A stretch of 64,000 nucleotides of DNA from Nitratireductor sp. GTDB taxonomy: Bacteria > Pseudomonadota > Alphaproteobacteria > Rhizobiales > Rhizobiaceae. This document shows, piece by piece, positions 17,582 through 26,617 of this stretch. Positions within the stretch are counted from its first letter, which is position 1. Every line of letters begins with the position of its first letter. The notes beneath the pieces are model-generated. The model searched no databases and was not told where the DNA came from. It was given only the letters and a program-made list of their open reading frames with translations. The DNA lies in the NCBI GenBank assembly GCA_020637805.1, contig JACKJU010000004.1, forward strand, positions 241,953 to 305,952, in the 5' to 3' direction. The translations under genes were made by a program, and so were the position numbers.

Positions 17582-19498
17582 ATGAAGAAGATCATTATTC
17601 CGGGAGTGGCTGCCGCCGCTGTGATCGTGCTTGCGGTCGCTGCCCTGCCGTTGCTGATTTCCGGGGATATGGTCCGCACCAGCCTGCTCGATCGCGCGCG
17701 TGCAATCACCGGCCGCGAAATGCAGTTTGCCGGCAATCCCAAGGTCCTGTTCTGGCCGTTCCTCGGCGTTGAAATCTCCGATGTGAATTTCCGGGATGAT
17801 ATTGGCGGCGCCACTGCTCCGCCCATTCTCTCGATGCCCAAGCTGAAGGGAAAACTGTCGATCGCTTCGGCCCTGCAGGGCAACGTGGTTTTCTCCGAGT
17901 TCCAATTCATCCGTCCGAAATTCAACCTGAAAGTCTATTCCACCGGGCAGACCAGCTGGTCATTTCCCGACGGCAAGGTCTGGGGCGTTCTGGAGGATGC
18001 CCGCAAGCTTCGCGACCAGACCAAACCGGACGGTCCTGTCGATGTGAGCAAGCTGGAGGATATCCGGCTGGGCAAGTTCATCGTCGAGGACGGCATCGTC
18101 GAGTTCGAGAACGAGATTACCGGAATTGCCGAAAGCATCACGAACCTGAATGGCACGATGGACTGGCCGACAATCCGCTCCGCCTCGTCCTTCTCGGGCC
18201 ACGGCATCTGGCGCGGTGACGAGATACTGCTGAAGTCCTCGGCGCAACTGCCTGTCATGCTGTTTGCCGGCGGCTCTTCGTCGGTCACCCTCGACGTGGA
18301 TTCCAACCCGTTCGTGCTGCGCTTCTCGGGGGAAGCCAACCGGCTTTCCGGCATATTCGCATCCGGCCAGATGTCGCTTGTCACGCCCTCGCTGCGGCGA
18401 CTTGCGAACCTGTTCGGTGCAGAACTCGAACCCGGCTCCAGCCTCTCCGAGTTCAAGGCTTCGGGCAATGTCAGCGCAACGTTCGAACAAATCGAGATGA
18501 GCGACGGAAAGTTCAATCTCGATGGCAATGAAGCATCCGGGACGCTGCGTCTTGCCAGCGCCGAGACCGGCAATCTTCGCCTTTCGGGCACGCTTGCCTA
18601 CGACAGTTTCGACTTCGCGCCCTATTCCCTCGGCGCCGAGATGACAGCAACCGGTGACGACGGCGCATCCCTGATCGAGATTGCGAGCAGCATCGAGGCC
18701 GATCTTCGTTTTTCGGCGGCAAAGGCCAGCATCGGCAATCTCAACGTGACGAATCTTGCCGGAGGCGTGATCGCCAAGGGCGGCAAGCTCATGTTCGACA
18801 TTGGCAATGCCAATCTGGGCGCGGGCATTCTGGTGGCCAAGCTGGAAGCTGACCAGGATGGTGGTCTGCCGGTATTCCAGGGCACCTTCAACCTGTCGGG
18901 GATAGATCTCGGCCAGTTCCCGGCTTTCAGCGAGAATTCCAGGATCTATCTCAGCGGTGCATCGGACCTTCGCGCCAAGATTTCTGCCCGCGGCAACGGA
19001 TTCCAGGAACTGGTGCGGAACCTCGATGGCACGGTCAACGTCAAGATGGCGTCCGGGAAGATTTCCGGCCTCGACTATCCGGGGATAATCGCAGGCCTTG
19101 AGAGCGGCAATACGGAAGCAGCAGGCACTGTGTTTGCCAATGCCGCTGCCGCAACCAATGTAACGCAGCTGGAAATCAACGCGAACATCAACCGCGGCGT
19201 CGCCTGGATCCGGAACAGCGGGTTCCTGGTCGCGGGCCGCCCTGCCCATCTTATCGGAAAGATCGACCTGCCGCTCGGCTCGATGGCACTTTGGAGTTAT
19301 GTCTCCGACAAGACTGCCACGCCGGAGCAGCAATCGCGTCCAACGGGCCTGCCAAGCGACACCAGCCGCCGCTTCTTCCTCGGCGGCACGCTGACACAAC
19401 CCCTCTTCCTGCCCGAGATATCGGAAGGAACGATCAGGGCAGGCTCGTCTGCTGTCACTCCAACCCGGGAATCAGGCGCCCCGGCCGTGAACAACTGA
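17582..19498 (+). CDS. AsmA family protein
   Basis: A 638-residue protein with one N-terminal membrane helix (about residues 4-24) and a large periplasmic part. The region after the helix (RARAITGREMQFAG, then FLGVEISDVNFRDD) is the AsmA N-terminal domain. The C-terminal part has the AsmA_2 pattern, with NLDGTVNVKMASGKISGLD near residue 480. AsmA-like proteins resemble bridge-like lipid-transfer proteins and act in outer-membrane lipid homeostasis; the cargo here is unknown. A GTG at 17573 is in frame, but the AAGGGGG ribosome site is correctly spaced only for the ATG at 17582. Confidence 0.85.
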   Translation: MKKIIIPGVAAAAVIVLAVAALPLLISGDMVRTSLLDRARAITGREMQFAGNPKVLFWPFLGVEISDVNFRDDIGGATAPPILSMPKLKGKLSIASALQGNVVFSEFQFIRPKFNLKVYSTGQTSWSFPDGKVWGVLEDARKLRDQTKPDGPVDVSKLEDIRLGKFIVEDGIVEFENEITGIAESITNLNGTMDWPTIRSASSFSGHGIWRGDEILLKSSAQLPVMLFAGGSSSVTLDVDSNPFVLRFSGEANRLSGIFASGQMSLVTPSLRRLANLFGAELEPGSSLSEFKASGNVSATFEQIEMSDGKFNLDGNEASGTLRLASAETGNLRLSGTLAYDSFDFAPYSLGAEMTATGDDGASLIEIASSIEADLRFSAAKASIGNLNVTNLAGGVIAKGGKLMFDIGNANLGAGILVAKLEADQDGGLPVFQGTFNLSGIDLGQFPAFSENSRIYLSGASDLRAKISARGNGFQELVRNLDGTVNVKMASGKISGLDYPGIIAGLESGNTEAAGTVFANAAAATNVTQLEINANINRGVAWIRNSGFLVAGRPAHLIGKIDLPLGSMALWSYVSDKTATPEQQSRPTGLPSDTSRRFFLGGTLTQPLFLPEISEGTIRAGSSAVTPTRESGAPAVNN

Positions 19499-19667
19499 CA
19501 GCGTGGCGTTTGGGTGCCTGCAGAATTGGCTCCCGCTTCTTCTCGGGCTTTTCGTGGTTAACAGTTTCTAAAGTTTAACCGGGCTATAAAATTGCCCGGG
19601 GCACCGGGTTTTCGCATGATTACCCGTTGCGTCGAACAATTCCGCGCCGAAACACCATCGTTCGAAC

Positions 19668-19910
19668 ATGATCCGGTTTCTTGCAACGCTGACCAAGATT
19701 GCCATCGCCTCGCTCCTCGTGGGCGTGGTGCTGGACAAGTTCGACATTTCGGCGAACGAGATATTGCTGAAAGCCGGACTGACGCAGGAAAACGTCGTCG
19801 AGTACGCCCAGATGGCGCTTGCCTGGGCCACTCCCAATATCATTCTGGGTTCTCTGGTGATCGTGCCTGTATGGCTCGTCACCTACCTGTTCCGCCCTCC
19901 GCGCGGCTGA
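19668..19910 (+). CDS. small two-helix membrane protein (DUF6460-like)
   Basis: An 80-residue protein with two hydrophobic segments (about residues 9-22 and 52-74) separated by an amphipathic stretch with DKFDISANEILLKAGLT. Size and layout match the DUF6460 family of uncharacterised rhizobial membrane proteins. It stands alone between the AsmA gene and the convergent scfR gene. Function unknown. Confidence 0.75.
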   Translation: MIRFLATLTKIAIASLLVGVVLDKFDISANEILLKAGLTQENVVEYAQMALAWATPNIILGSLVIVPVWLVTYLFRPPRG

Positions 19911-19928
19911 TCGCAGCTCAACTGAGTT

Positions 19929-21350
19929 CTACTGGAAATCGAATGCTGACAGGCCTGCCACCACCTCGTCGAGGCCCAGTGGCCGCGTGATCGGAGGCTC
20001 GGCGCGGGAAAGACATCCCATCCGCTCGCACAGCCGGCAGGCCGTTCCAGCCGAGGTCGGCTCCAGTCGCTTGAGGTTCAGGGACTTGCCATAGACCGTT
20101 TCGGCAGCAAACTCGCCTGCACAGCCGACCAGAACCGCCGTGCGCCTGACACGCTCGTTGAACGCGATCTGAGGCCCCTCCAGCGTGCGCGATACGGTCA
20201 GGAACTCCGCTCCATCCGGCATCTCGACCATTTCGACCAGCACCTGCCCCGGTTGGGAGAAGGCTGCGTGGATCGAGAGCTTGGGGCATGCACCGCCGAA
20301 ATTGGCCTGCGGGAAGCCTTGCGCGCCCGCCCTGCGGAAACGGTTTCCGGCGTGATCGATCTCCAGCATGAAGAAGGGAATTCCCTGCTTTCCCGATCTC
20401 TGCAGCATAGTCAACCGGTTGGCGACCTGCTCGAAGGAACAGGCAAAACGCGAGCGCAGGACATCCATGTCGTAGTTCACGCGCACCGCCGCTTCCTGGA
20501 ACGCGGTGTAAGGCATGATGAGCGCATGTGCGGAATAGCGGGCAAGCTCAAAACGGGCGATGCGCCTCGCCTCGTCGGACGACAGGTTCAAGGCCTCGAT
20601 CTGCGCCAGTAGTTCGTCCGCCATGTGGAGTTGGCAGGCTTCCATTGCCAGTTCCCTGACCTGATCGTAGGGAGAAAGGCGTTCGGACAGGAAAAGACGC
20701 ATGGAATGGCGGTCGAAGCGCCTGCGCCAGTTCGGCATCGCATGAACAGGCAGCGAACGGACAGCGATGTGATGCTCCGAGCGCATCCACTCCTTCAAAC
20801 TGCCGAGCAATTCGGTTCCCTGGCCCAATTGTCCCGCAAAGGCCTCTGCCTTTTCGTCGATGGCGGGATAGTAGTTGGGCCTCGCCTCCAGTATTTCTCG
20901 CACTTCGTCGGCAGGGAGACGGGCTGCTACCAGGCTGGTCTCGTGACCTTCACGGGCCAAGAGGTCCTTGAGATCGGAGAGGCGGTTCTGGGATTCCCGG
21001 TAGGCCTTGTAGAGCTTTAGAATTCCGGCGGCAGCGTTGGGCGCGGCCTCCGCGATCTCGACCAGTTCCTGGTCACCCGGCAGTTCCCCCGCAAGCAAGG
21101 CATCCGAGAAGACCTCCTTCAATGCGGCATGGGAACCCGGCCCCTCGCCGCGCAATTCGTCGAGATCCAGCTTGTAGGTGGTTGCGAGCTTAAGAAGCAG
21201 TTGCACCGTCAGCGGGCGCTGGTTGCGCTCTATCAGATTCAGGTAGCTGGGAGAGATTTCCAGCTCCTCGGCCATCGCCGTTTGCGTGAGGCCAAGCTGG
21301 TTGCGAATGCGCCTGATACGGGGACCGGCAAAAATCTTTTGTTCAGCCAT
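19929..21350 (-). CDS. scfR: short-chain fatty acyl-CoA transcriptional regulator (ScfR/PccR/RamB family)
   Basis: A 473-residue regulator. An N-terminal XRE-type helix-turn-helix (about residues 8-65: RIRRIRNQLGLTQTAMAEELEIS, then LNLIERNQRPLT) precedes an ImmA/IrrE-like central domain (near FELARYSAHALIMPY) and a C-terminal DUF2083-type ligand domain ending with CRLCERMGC. The family senses short-chain acyl-CoA and controls propionate, acetate or methylcitrate metabolism (PccR, MccR, RamB). No propionyl-CoA carboxylase genes are adjacent. I chose the ATG at 21350 rather than 21362 because GGAAA is correctly spaced for it. The upstream region has repeated TTTACA/TGTAAA words. Confidence 0.85.
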   Translation of the reverse strand: MAEQKIFAGPRIRRIRNQLGLTQTAMAEELEISPSYLNLIERNQRPLTVQLLLKLATTYKLDLDELRGEGPGSHAALKEVFSDALLAGELPGDQELVEIAEAAPNAAAGILKLYKAYRESQNRLSDLKDLLAREGHETSLVAARLPADEVREILEARPNYYPAIDEKAEAFAGQLGQGTELLGSLKEWMRSEHHIAVRSLPVHAMPNWRRRFDRHSMRLFLSERLSPYDQVRELAMEACQLHMADELLAQIEALNLSSDEARRIARFELARYSAHALIMPYTAFQEAAVRVNYDMDVLRSRFACSFEQVANRLTMLQRSGKQGIPFFMLEIDHAGNRFRRAGAQGFPQANFGGACPKLSIHAAFSQPGQVLVEMVEMPDGAEFLTVSRTLEGPQIAFNERVRRTAVLVGCAGEFAAETVYGKSLNLKRLEPTSAGTACRLCERMGCLSRAEPPITRPLGLDEVVAGLSAFDFQ

Positions 21351-21382
21351 GTGCGTTTCCATTCTGCACGATTTTTTACTCC

Positions 21383-21548
21383 TTTTACAAATTTACGGCA
21401 GGCTTTCAACAGGATTTACACAAGGTGACACTTTCATTCCCGCCATTTTCGTCAAACATCTGGCGATTTGCCGCAAACTCTGTAAAACTCGTAAAAACTG
21501 GCGTTCGTATCTTCGCCAGGGAAACGCGACACTTTCGCAGTTGTAAAA
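21383..21548. promoter_or_regulatory. cluster of TTTACA/TGTAAA words upstream of scfR
   Basis: TTTTACAAATTTAC starts at 21383, TTTACAC lies near 21415, TGTAAAAC at 21481, and TTGTAAAA at 21541. The first and last are inverted copies of the octamer TTTTACAA. They lie between scfR and the small gene at 21608. Regulators of this family are known to bind TTTGCAAA-like words near their own genes, so autoregulation is a fair guess. It is inference from word similarity. Confidence 0.35.
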
Positions 21549-21607
21549 TGTCGGGATGCGGTGCCATAAGGAGGCACCTTATCCATCAAATCACGGGAGT
21601 TGATCCG

Positions 21608-21844
21608 ATGAATGCCAAGCCACCAGTCAAGGAACGGACCGAGGAAATGGGTTCTTCCATGAGCGCCGATGAGCAGGCAGCCATCCGCATGGTTGCAAAC
21701 GACCTGCACCGTCTGAACCAGTCGGTCATGAAGGCGGTGGAAGCTGGCGTATCGGTGGAACTGATCCGCTCCGCGCGTCACCACGCCGGAAACGGCAACT
21801 GGGGAGACCTGCTGACGCCAATCATCGTCAAGCAGGACCGCTGA
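21608..21844 (+). CDS. small conserved soluble protein of unknown function
   Basis: A 78-residue soluble protein. The frame is open upstream to 21425, but an ATG at 21608 after a purine-rich GGAGTTGATCC stretch is the likely start. The sequence is a helix with LHRLNQSVMKAVEAGVSVELIRSARHH followed by GNWGDLLTPII. Small rhizobial proteins with an EAG(V/L)(S/T)VE(L/I)IR helix and GNWGD core exist without known function; this assignment is from memory of the pattern. A strong terminator follows at 21897. Confidence 0.7.
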   Translation: MNAKPPVKERTEEMGSSMSADEQAAIRMVANDLHRLNQSVMKAVEAGVSVELIRSARHHAGNGNWGDLLTPIIVKQDR

Positions 21845-21896
21845 ACACGGAATAGATGGAAAACCGGCAACCAGCCGGAAACCTGATCCAACTAGG

Positions 21897-21924
21897 CCCG
21901 CCTCGCATTCGAGGCGGGTTTTTT
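21897..21924 (+). terminator. intrinsic terminator
   Basis: A perfect nine-pair stem CCCGCCTCG / CGAGGCGGG with a CATT loop, followed directly by six T's. It ends transcription of the small gene at 21608-21844. Confidence 0.92.
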
Positions 21925-21977
21925 CGTGCCACGCGGTTTTTCTTGCTCCGTCGCGACGCTCGTGGCTCACTGCTGAT

Positions 21978-22367
21978 ATGAAAGCAAATCACCTCACGCG
22001 GGCAATTTCGTTCCTGGGCATTATTGCCGCCCTGGCGGCCGTGATCCATGGTGCCGACATCAACAGCGGAGCGCTGATCCCTATCGCAGCATTGTTTGCA
22101 GGACTGAATGCACTGCCATTTATCCTGACCTTTCTCCTCACCTACAAATCCTTCTTCCGAGGATGGGCGGCATGGGCTTTCATGACCGTCACGCTGGCAT
22201 TGCTCGGGCTGTCCATGCTTGCCTATTGGCAATTGTATTTCGATGCCGTGAGCGATCCGCAGGACCCGATCATATTGGCTGTTCTGCCAGTTTATCAATT
22301 GGTTGCGCTCGGCATTGCGGTGGTCATCATCCGCTTTTGCCAGGGATATCTGGAGCCTGGAAAATGA
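21978..22367 (+). CDS. small integral membrane protein, unknown
   Basis: A 129-residue, very hydrophobic protein with about four membrane helices (near residues 7-25, 30-55, 62-85 and 97-119) and few charged residues. I recognise no family. It lies directly after a terminator and 180 bases before zwf on the same strand. The coding frame has a normal ATG start. Confidence 0.6.
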   Translation: MKANHLTRAISFLGIIAALAAVIHGADINSGALIPIAALFAGLNALPFILTFLLTYKSFFRGWAAWAFMTVTLALLGLSMLAYWQLYFDAVSDPQDPIILAVLPVYQLVALGIAVVIIRFCQGYLEPGK

Positions 22368-22425
22368 TGCCTTGGAGCGGCGTGCTTGGCCGATGCGCAA
22401 TTATTGACGACCCCGTCTTGCAAAT

Positions 22426-22439
22426 TTAAATCGATTTAA
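22426..22439. repeat. 14-bp perfect palindrome before zwf
   Basis: TTAAATCGATTTAA, 109 bases before the zwf start, in a short AT-rich island. Position suggests an operator for the zwf-pgl-edd operon. RpiR-type regulators (HexR) control this pathway in other proteobacteria, but the word does not clearly match a HexR site I know. Confidence 0.45.
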
Positions 22440-22547
22440 TTAGTAATGCTGCAGTGCGGCGAGCGTGCTTGGCCAAGCCGGTAAACCGGGTGGTCAACAC
22501 AGCCCATCGCCCTAATTCTCATCTGGTCAGACAAGGGACCCAGGAAC

Positions 22548-24023
22548 GTGACAAGTCACATTATCCCTGTAGAGGAATTCGACTACGTCGTATTTGGCGG
22601 TACGGGCGACCTCGCCGAACGCAAACTCATTCCGTCGCTCTATCACCGTCTCGAGGACGGTCAGATCGTCGGCAGTTCGAGAATCATCGGAGCTGCGCGG
22701 TCGCGGATGTCGTCCGGCGAATATCGCGAGTTCGCAGAAAAGGCGCTCAACGAACATGTGGGTTCGGAGAAACTCGATCCTGCCGTAGTCGAGGATTTCC
22801 TGTCGCGGCTTCACTATGCCGCCGTTGACGCCAAGTCGCAGGATGGCTGGGATGACCTCAAGGCGCTGCTTGGCGATGTCGGCAGGGTGCGCGCCTACTA
22901 TCTTGCGGTCAGCCCTGCAATCTTCGGCGACATTGCCGACCGCCTCAATGAGAACGGCCTGATCCGCGAGAATTCCAGGCTCGTGATCGAGAAACCGATC
23001 GGCCGCGACCTGCAATCGGCGCGCGATCTAAACGAGGAAGTGGGCCGCCATTTCCGCGAAGACCAGATATTCCGCATCGACCATTACCTGGGCAAGGAAA
23101 CGGTTCAGAACCTTCTCGCCCTGCGCTTCGCCAACACGCTCTACGAGCCGGTGTGGAACGCGGCCCACATCGACCACGTTCAGATCACCGTTGCAGAAAC
23201 CCTGGGTGTCGAAGGGCGCGGCAACTACTACGACAAGTCGGGCGCCATCCGCGACATGGTGCAGAACCATCTTCTGCAACTGCTCTGCCTGGTCGCGATG
23301 GAACCGCCATCCTCATCGGACGCCAATGCGGTGCGTGACGAGAAGCTGAAGGTGTTGCGGGCATTGCGGCCCATCAATTCCGCCAATGTGGGTGACTTCA
23401 CGGTGCGCGGCCAGTACACCGCAGGCGCAGCCAATGGTGCAGCCGTGCCCGCCTACCTTGACGAGGTGGACGACAAGCAGTCCGACACCGAGACCTTTGT
23501 CGCGATCAAGGCCGAGATCGAGAACTGGCGCTGGGCAGGCGTTCCCTTCTACATGCGCACCGGCAAGCGGCTGGCGACGCGCATGTCCGAGATCGTCATC
23601 CAGTTCAAGCCCGTCCCCCATTCGATCTTCGACGAGGATGCCGGCAAGCTTGCCTCCAACCAGCTCGTGCTGAGGCTGCAACCGGACGAGGGCGTGCAGC
23701 AGATCATCATGATCAAGGACCCCGGTCCGGGCGGCATGCGCCTGAGGCAGGTTGCCCTCGACATGAGTTTCCAGGAGAGCTTCGGCGCCAAATCGCCCGA
23801 TGCCTATGAGCGGCTTCTTCTCGATGTCATTCGCGGCAACCAGACGCTTTTCATGCGGCGCGACGAGGTGGAGGCTGCGTGGAAATGGATCGAGCCGATC
23901 ATCTCTGCCTGGGGCGAAACCAGCCAGACCGTTCGCAAGTATACCGCGGGCAGCTGGGGACCGGCGGCCTCGGTTGCGCTGATCGAGCGGGACGGCCGAA
24001 CCTGGGTCGATGACTTGAACTAG
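22548..24023 (+). CDS. zwf: glucose-6-phosphate 1-dehydrogenase
   Basis: A 491-residue NADP-dependent enzyme that oxidises glucose 6-phosphate to 6-phosphogluconolactone, the first step of the Entner-Doudoroff route. The Rossmann motif VVFGGTGDLAERKLIPSLY is at the N-terminus. The active-site motif RIDHYLGKE lies near residue 177, with EKPIGRDL before it. The start is a GTG with AGGAA upstream. It is the first gene of a tight operon: the pgl ATG is only ten bases after its stop. Confidence 0.97.
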   Translation: MTSHIIPVEEFDYVVFGGTGDLAERKLIPSLYHRLEDGQIVGSSRIIGAARSRMSSGEYREFAEKALNEHVGSEKLDPAVVEDFLSRLHYAAVDAKSQDGWDDLKALLGDVGRVRAYYLAVSPAIFGDIADRLNENGLIRENSRLVIEKPIGRDLQSARDLNEEVGRHFREDQIFRIDHYLGKETVQNLLALRFANTLYEPVWNAAHIDHVQITVAETLGVEGRGNYYDKSGAIRDMVQNHLLQLLCLVAMEPPSSSDANAVRDEKLKVLRALRPINSANVGDFTVRGQYTAGAANGAAVPAYLDEVDDKQSDTETFVAIKAEIENWRWAGVPFYMRTGKRLATRMSEIVIQFKPVPHSIFDEDAGKLASNQLVLRLQPDEGVQQIIMIKDPGPGGMRLRQVALDMSFQESFGAKSPDAYERLLLDVIRGNQTLFMRRDEVEAAWKWIEPIISAWGETSQTVRKYTAGSWGPAASVALIERDGRTWVDDLN

Positions 24024-24033
24024 GAAGCAGGTG

Positions 24034-24717
24034 ATGCATTTCACGGCATTCGATACGCGCGAAGGGCTTGCACAGTGGCTGGCGGAAACAGTTGCCAGCG
24101 CATTGCGTAAGTCCATTTCGAGACGGGAAACGGCGAGCCTTGCCGTCTCCGGCGGGTCGACCCCAAAGCTGTTCTTCCAGCATCTTTCTCGCCAGGTTCT
24201 CGACTGGGACAAGGTGACCGTGACGCTGGTTGACGAACGCTGGGTGCCCGGCAACAGCGACCGTTCCAATGCCCGGCTCGTTGCGATCGAACTGCTTCAG
24301 CGCGATGCTGCGCGCGCAAGTTTCCTGCCGCTCTACAGGCCGGAGCTGACGCCTGAGACAATTGGTGAGATCGAGGACGAGATATCGCCCCTGCTGCCAT
24401 TCTCTACAGTAGTCCTTGGCATGGGGGCGGACGGCCACACGGCTTCCTTCTTTCCGGGCGGAAAGAACCTGGAAGCAGCGGTCAAACCCGATACGCAGCG
24501 TCTCCTGATCGGTACCGAAGCAGAGGGCGCGGGTGAGCCGCGCGTGACCTTGACCCTGCCGCCCCTGGTGAACGCAGAGAACACCTTTCTCCACATCGAA
24601 GGACAGCAGAAGCGCGATGTCCTGGAGGAAGCGAGCGGCGCCGGCGACCCTGCGGCGATGCCGATTCGTTTCGTGCTCGCCGCGTTGCCGGACATTCGCG
24701 TTGTCTGGGCCCCCTGA
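24034..24717 (+). CDS. pgl: 6-phosphogluconolactonase
   Basis: A 227-residue hydrolase of the NagB-like 6PGL family that opens 6-phosphogluconolactone. SGGSTPKLFFQHL is the substrate-phosphate loop, VDERWVP the central strand, and GMGADGHTASFFPG the catalytic His segment. GTG at 24031 immediately precedes the ATG at 24034; the AGGAAGCAGG site is better placed for the ATG. Middle gene of zwf-pgl-edd. Confidence 0.95.
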   Translation: MHFTAFDTREGLAQWLAETVASALRKSISRRETASLAVSGGSTPKLFFQHLSRQVLDWDKVTVTLVDERWVPGNSDRSNARLVAIELLQRDAARASFLPLYRPELTPETIGEIEDEISPLLPFSTVVLGMGADGHTASFFPGGKNLEAAVKPDTQRLLIGTEAEGAGEPRVTLTLPPLVNAENTFLHIEGQQKRDVLEEASGAGDPAAMPIRFVLAALPDIRVVWAP

Positions 24718-24787
24718 GGGCGCAGCGCGGCACTTGAGTAAGAATGCATTCCAGAAAACCGGCGCCAGCCGGTGAAAGGGAAACGAG

Positions 24788-26602
24788 ATGAGTGTGAAAC
24801 ACGAAATCAGTGCAATAACCGCGCGCGTCGCCGAGCGCAGCAGAGCGAGCCGCGAAGCGTATCTTGAAACAGTGGAAGAGAACATCGCGCGCGGCGTGAC
24901 GCGGGCAGCCCTTTCCTGCTCCAACCTGGCGCACGGTTTTGCCGCCTGCGGCGTGACCGACAAGGAAAAGCTTGCCGGCGAAGTGGTGCCCAATCTCGGG
25001 ATCATCACCGCCTACAACGACATGCTTTCCGCTCATCAGCCCTACAAGGACTATCCTGACCTTATAAAGCAGGCAGCAGAAGATGCAGGCGGTGTGGCGC
25101 AGGTGGCGGCAGGCGTTCCGGCCATGTGCGACGGGGTTACCCAGGGCCAGCCCGGCATGGAACTCTCCCTGTTCTCCCGCGACGTGATTGCGATGGCCAC
25201 CGGGATCGGCCTGTCGCACAACATGTTCGATGCGGCGGTCTTCCTTGGCATCTGCGACAAGATCGTGCCCGGCCTGATCATGGGGGCGCTCGCTTTCGGG
25301 CATGTCCCGGCCGTATTCGTTCCGGCTGGTCCCATGCCCTCCGGCCTGCCAAATGACGAGAAGGCGCGTATCCGCCAGCTCTATGCCGAAGGAAAGGTGG
25401 GACGCGACGAACTGCTCAAGGCGGAGTCGGCTTCGTACCATTCTCCGGGAACCTGCACATTCTACGGAACGGCAAACACCAACCAGATGCTGATGGAAAT
25501 CATGGGGCTGCACCTGCCGGGTGCGAGTTTCATCAATCCGGGCACACCGCTGCGCGATGCCCTTACAAAGGCAGCCGCCAAGCGCGCGCTTGCAATCACG
25601 GCGCTCGGCAACGAATTCACGCCCATTGGCCGCCTCTATGACGAGAAGTCGGTTGTCAACGGCGTGGTCGGGCTACATGCCACCGGCGGCTCGACCAACC
25701 ATGCCCTTCACCTAGTTGCGATGGCTCGCATGGCTGGCATTCAGTTGACTCTGCAGGATATCTCGGACCTGTCCGACATCGTGCCGCTTCTGGCGCGCGT
25801 CTATCCGAACGGGCTTGCAGACGTGAACCATTTCCATGCAGCCGGCGGCATGCCCTATCTCATAAGCCAGCTTCTCCAGAACGGATACCTGCACGAAGAC
25901 GTCAAGACGGTGTGGGGCGGCGGGCTCTCAGGCTATGCCCGCGAGCCGAAACTGGGCAGTGAGGGCCAACTTGTCTACGAGGATGCACCGGCGGAAAGCG
26001 GCAACGAGAACATTCTGTCGACACCTGCCAAGCCATTCCGATCCAATGGTGGCTTGAAGGTGATGAAAGGAAATCTCGGAACGGCCATTTCAAAGATCTC
26101 GGCCGTGAAGGAGGAACGGCATATCATCGAGGCACCGGCACTCGTGTTTCATGAGCAGCAGGAGATCATCGATGCCTTCAAGGCGGGCAAGCTCGACCGT
26201 GACTTCATCGCGGTGCTGCGCTTCCAGGGCCCGAAGGCCAAGGGAATGCCGGAATTGCACAAGATGACACCGCCGCTGGGCGTGTTGCAGGATCGCGGCT
26301 TCAACGTGGCGCTCGTGACTGATGGGCGCATGTCGGGCGCGTCGGGGAAAATCCCCTCTGCCATCCATCTGACACCAGAGGCAATCGATGGCGGGCCGAT
26401 CTCCAAGGTTCGCGACGGCGACATGATCCGGCTTGATGCCACCACGGGCAATCTCGAAGTGCTGATCAGCGCAGCGGAGCTTGAGGCGCGGCCCACAGCC
26501 AAGGCCGATCTGTCTCACAATCAGCACGGGCTGGGCCGCGACCTGTTCGCTACCTTCCGGCAGATGGTGAACGGATCGACCGAGGGCGCCACGCCGCTCT
26601 GA
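24788..26602 (+). CDS. edd: phosphogluconate dehydratase
   Basis: A 604-residue IlvD/Edd-family dehydratase with an iron-sulfur cluster. It converts 6-phosphogluconate to 2-keto-3-deoxy-6-phosphogluconate. Motifs: MCDGVTQGQPGMELSLFSRD, GICDKIVPG, GTCTFYGTANTNQM, and VTDGRMSGASGKIPSAIHL near the C-terminus. It is the third gene of the zwf operon, with a 70-base gap that holds a GAAAGGGAAACGAG ribosome site. The aldolase gene eda is not in the window. The next gene converges on it with only 15 bases between stops. Confidence 0.97.
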   Translation: MSVKHEISAITARVAERSRASREAYLETVEENIARGVTRAALSCSNLAHGFAACGVTDKEKLAGEVVPNLGIITAYNDMLSAHQPYKDYPDLIKQAAEDAGGVAQVAAGVPAMCDGVTQGQPGMELSLFSRDVIAMATGIGLSHNMFDAAVFLGICDKIVPGLIMGALAFGHVPAVFVPAGPMPSGLPNDEKARIRQLYAEGKVGRDELLKAESASYHSPGTCTFYGTANTNQMLMEIMGLHLPGASFINPGTPLRDALTKAAAKRALAITALGNEFTPIGRLYDEKSVVNGVVGLHATGGSTNHALHLVAMARMAGIQLTLQDISDLSDIVPLLARVYPNGLADVNHFHAAGGMPYLISQLLQNGYLHEDVKTVWGGGLSGYAREPKLGSEGQLVYEDAPAESGNENILSTPAKPFRSNGGLKVMKGNLGTAISKISAVKEERHIIEAPALVFHEQQEIIDAFKAGKLDRDFIAVLRFQGPKAKGMPELHKMTPPLGVLQDRGFNVALVTDGRMSGASGKIPSAIHLTPEAIDGGPISKVRDGDMIRLDATTGNLEVLISAAELEARPTAKADLSHNQHGLGRDLFATFRQMVNGSTEGATPL

Positions 26603-26617
26603 ACCGTTCCACCGGCG

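Noticed and set aside
17960..19399. Minus-strand ORF of 479 residues opposite the AsmA gene
   Set aside because: Shadow frame without recognisable domains; AsmA motifs are on the plus strand.
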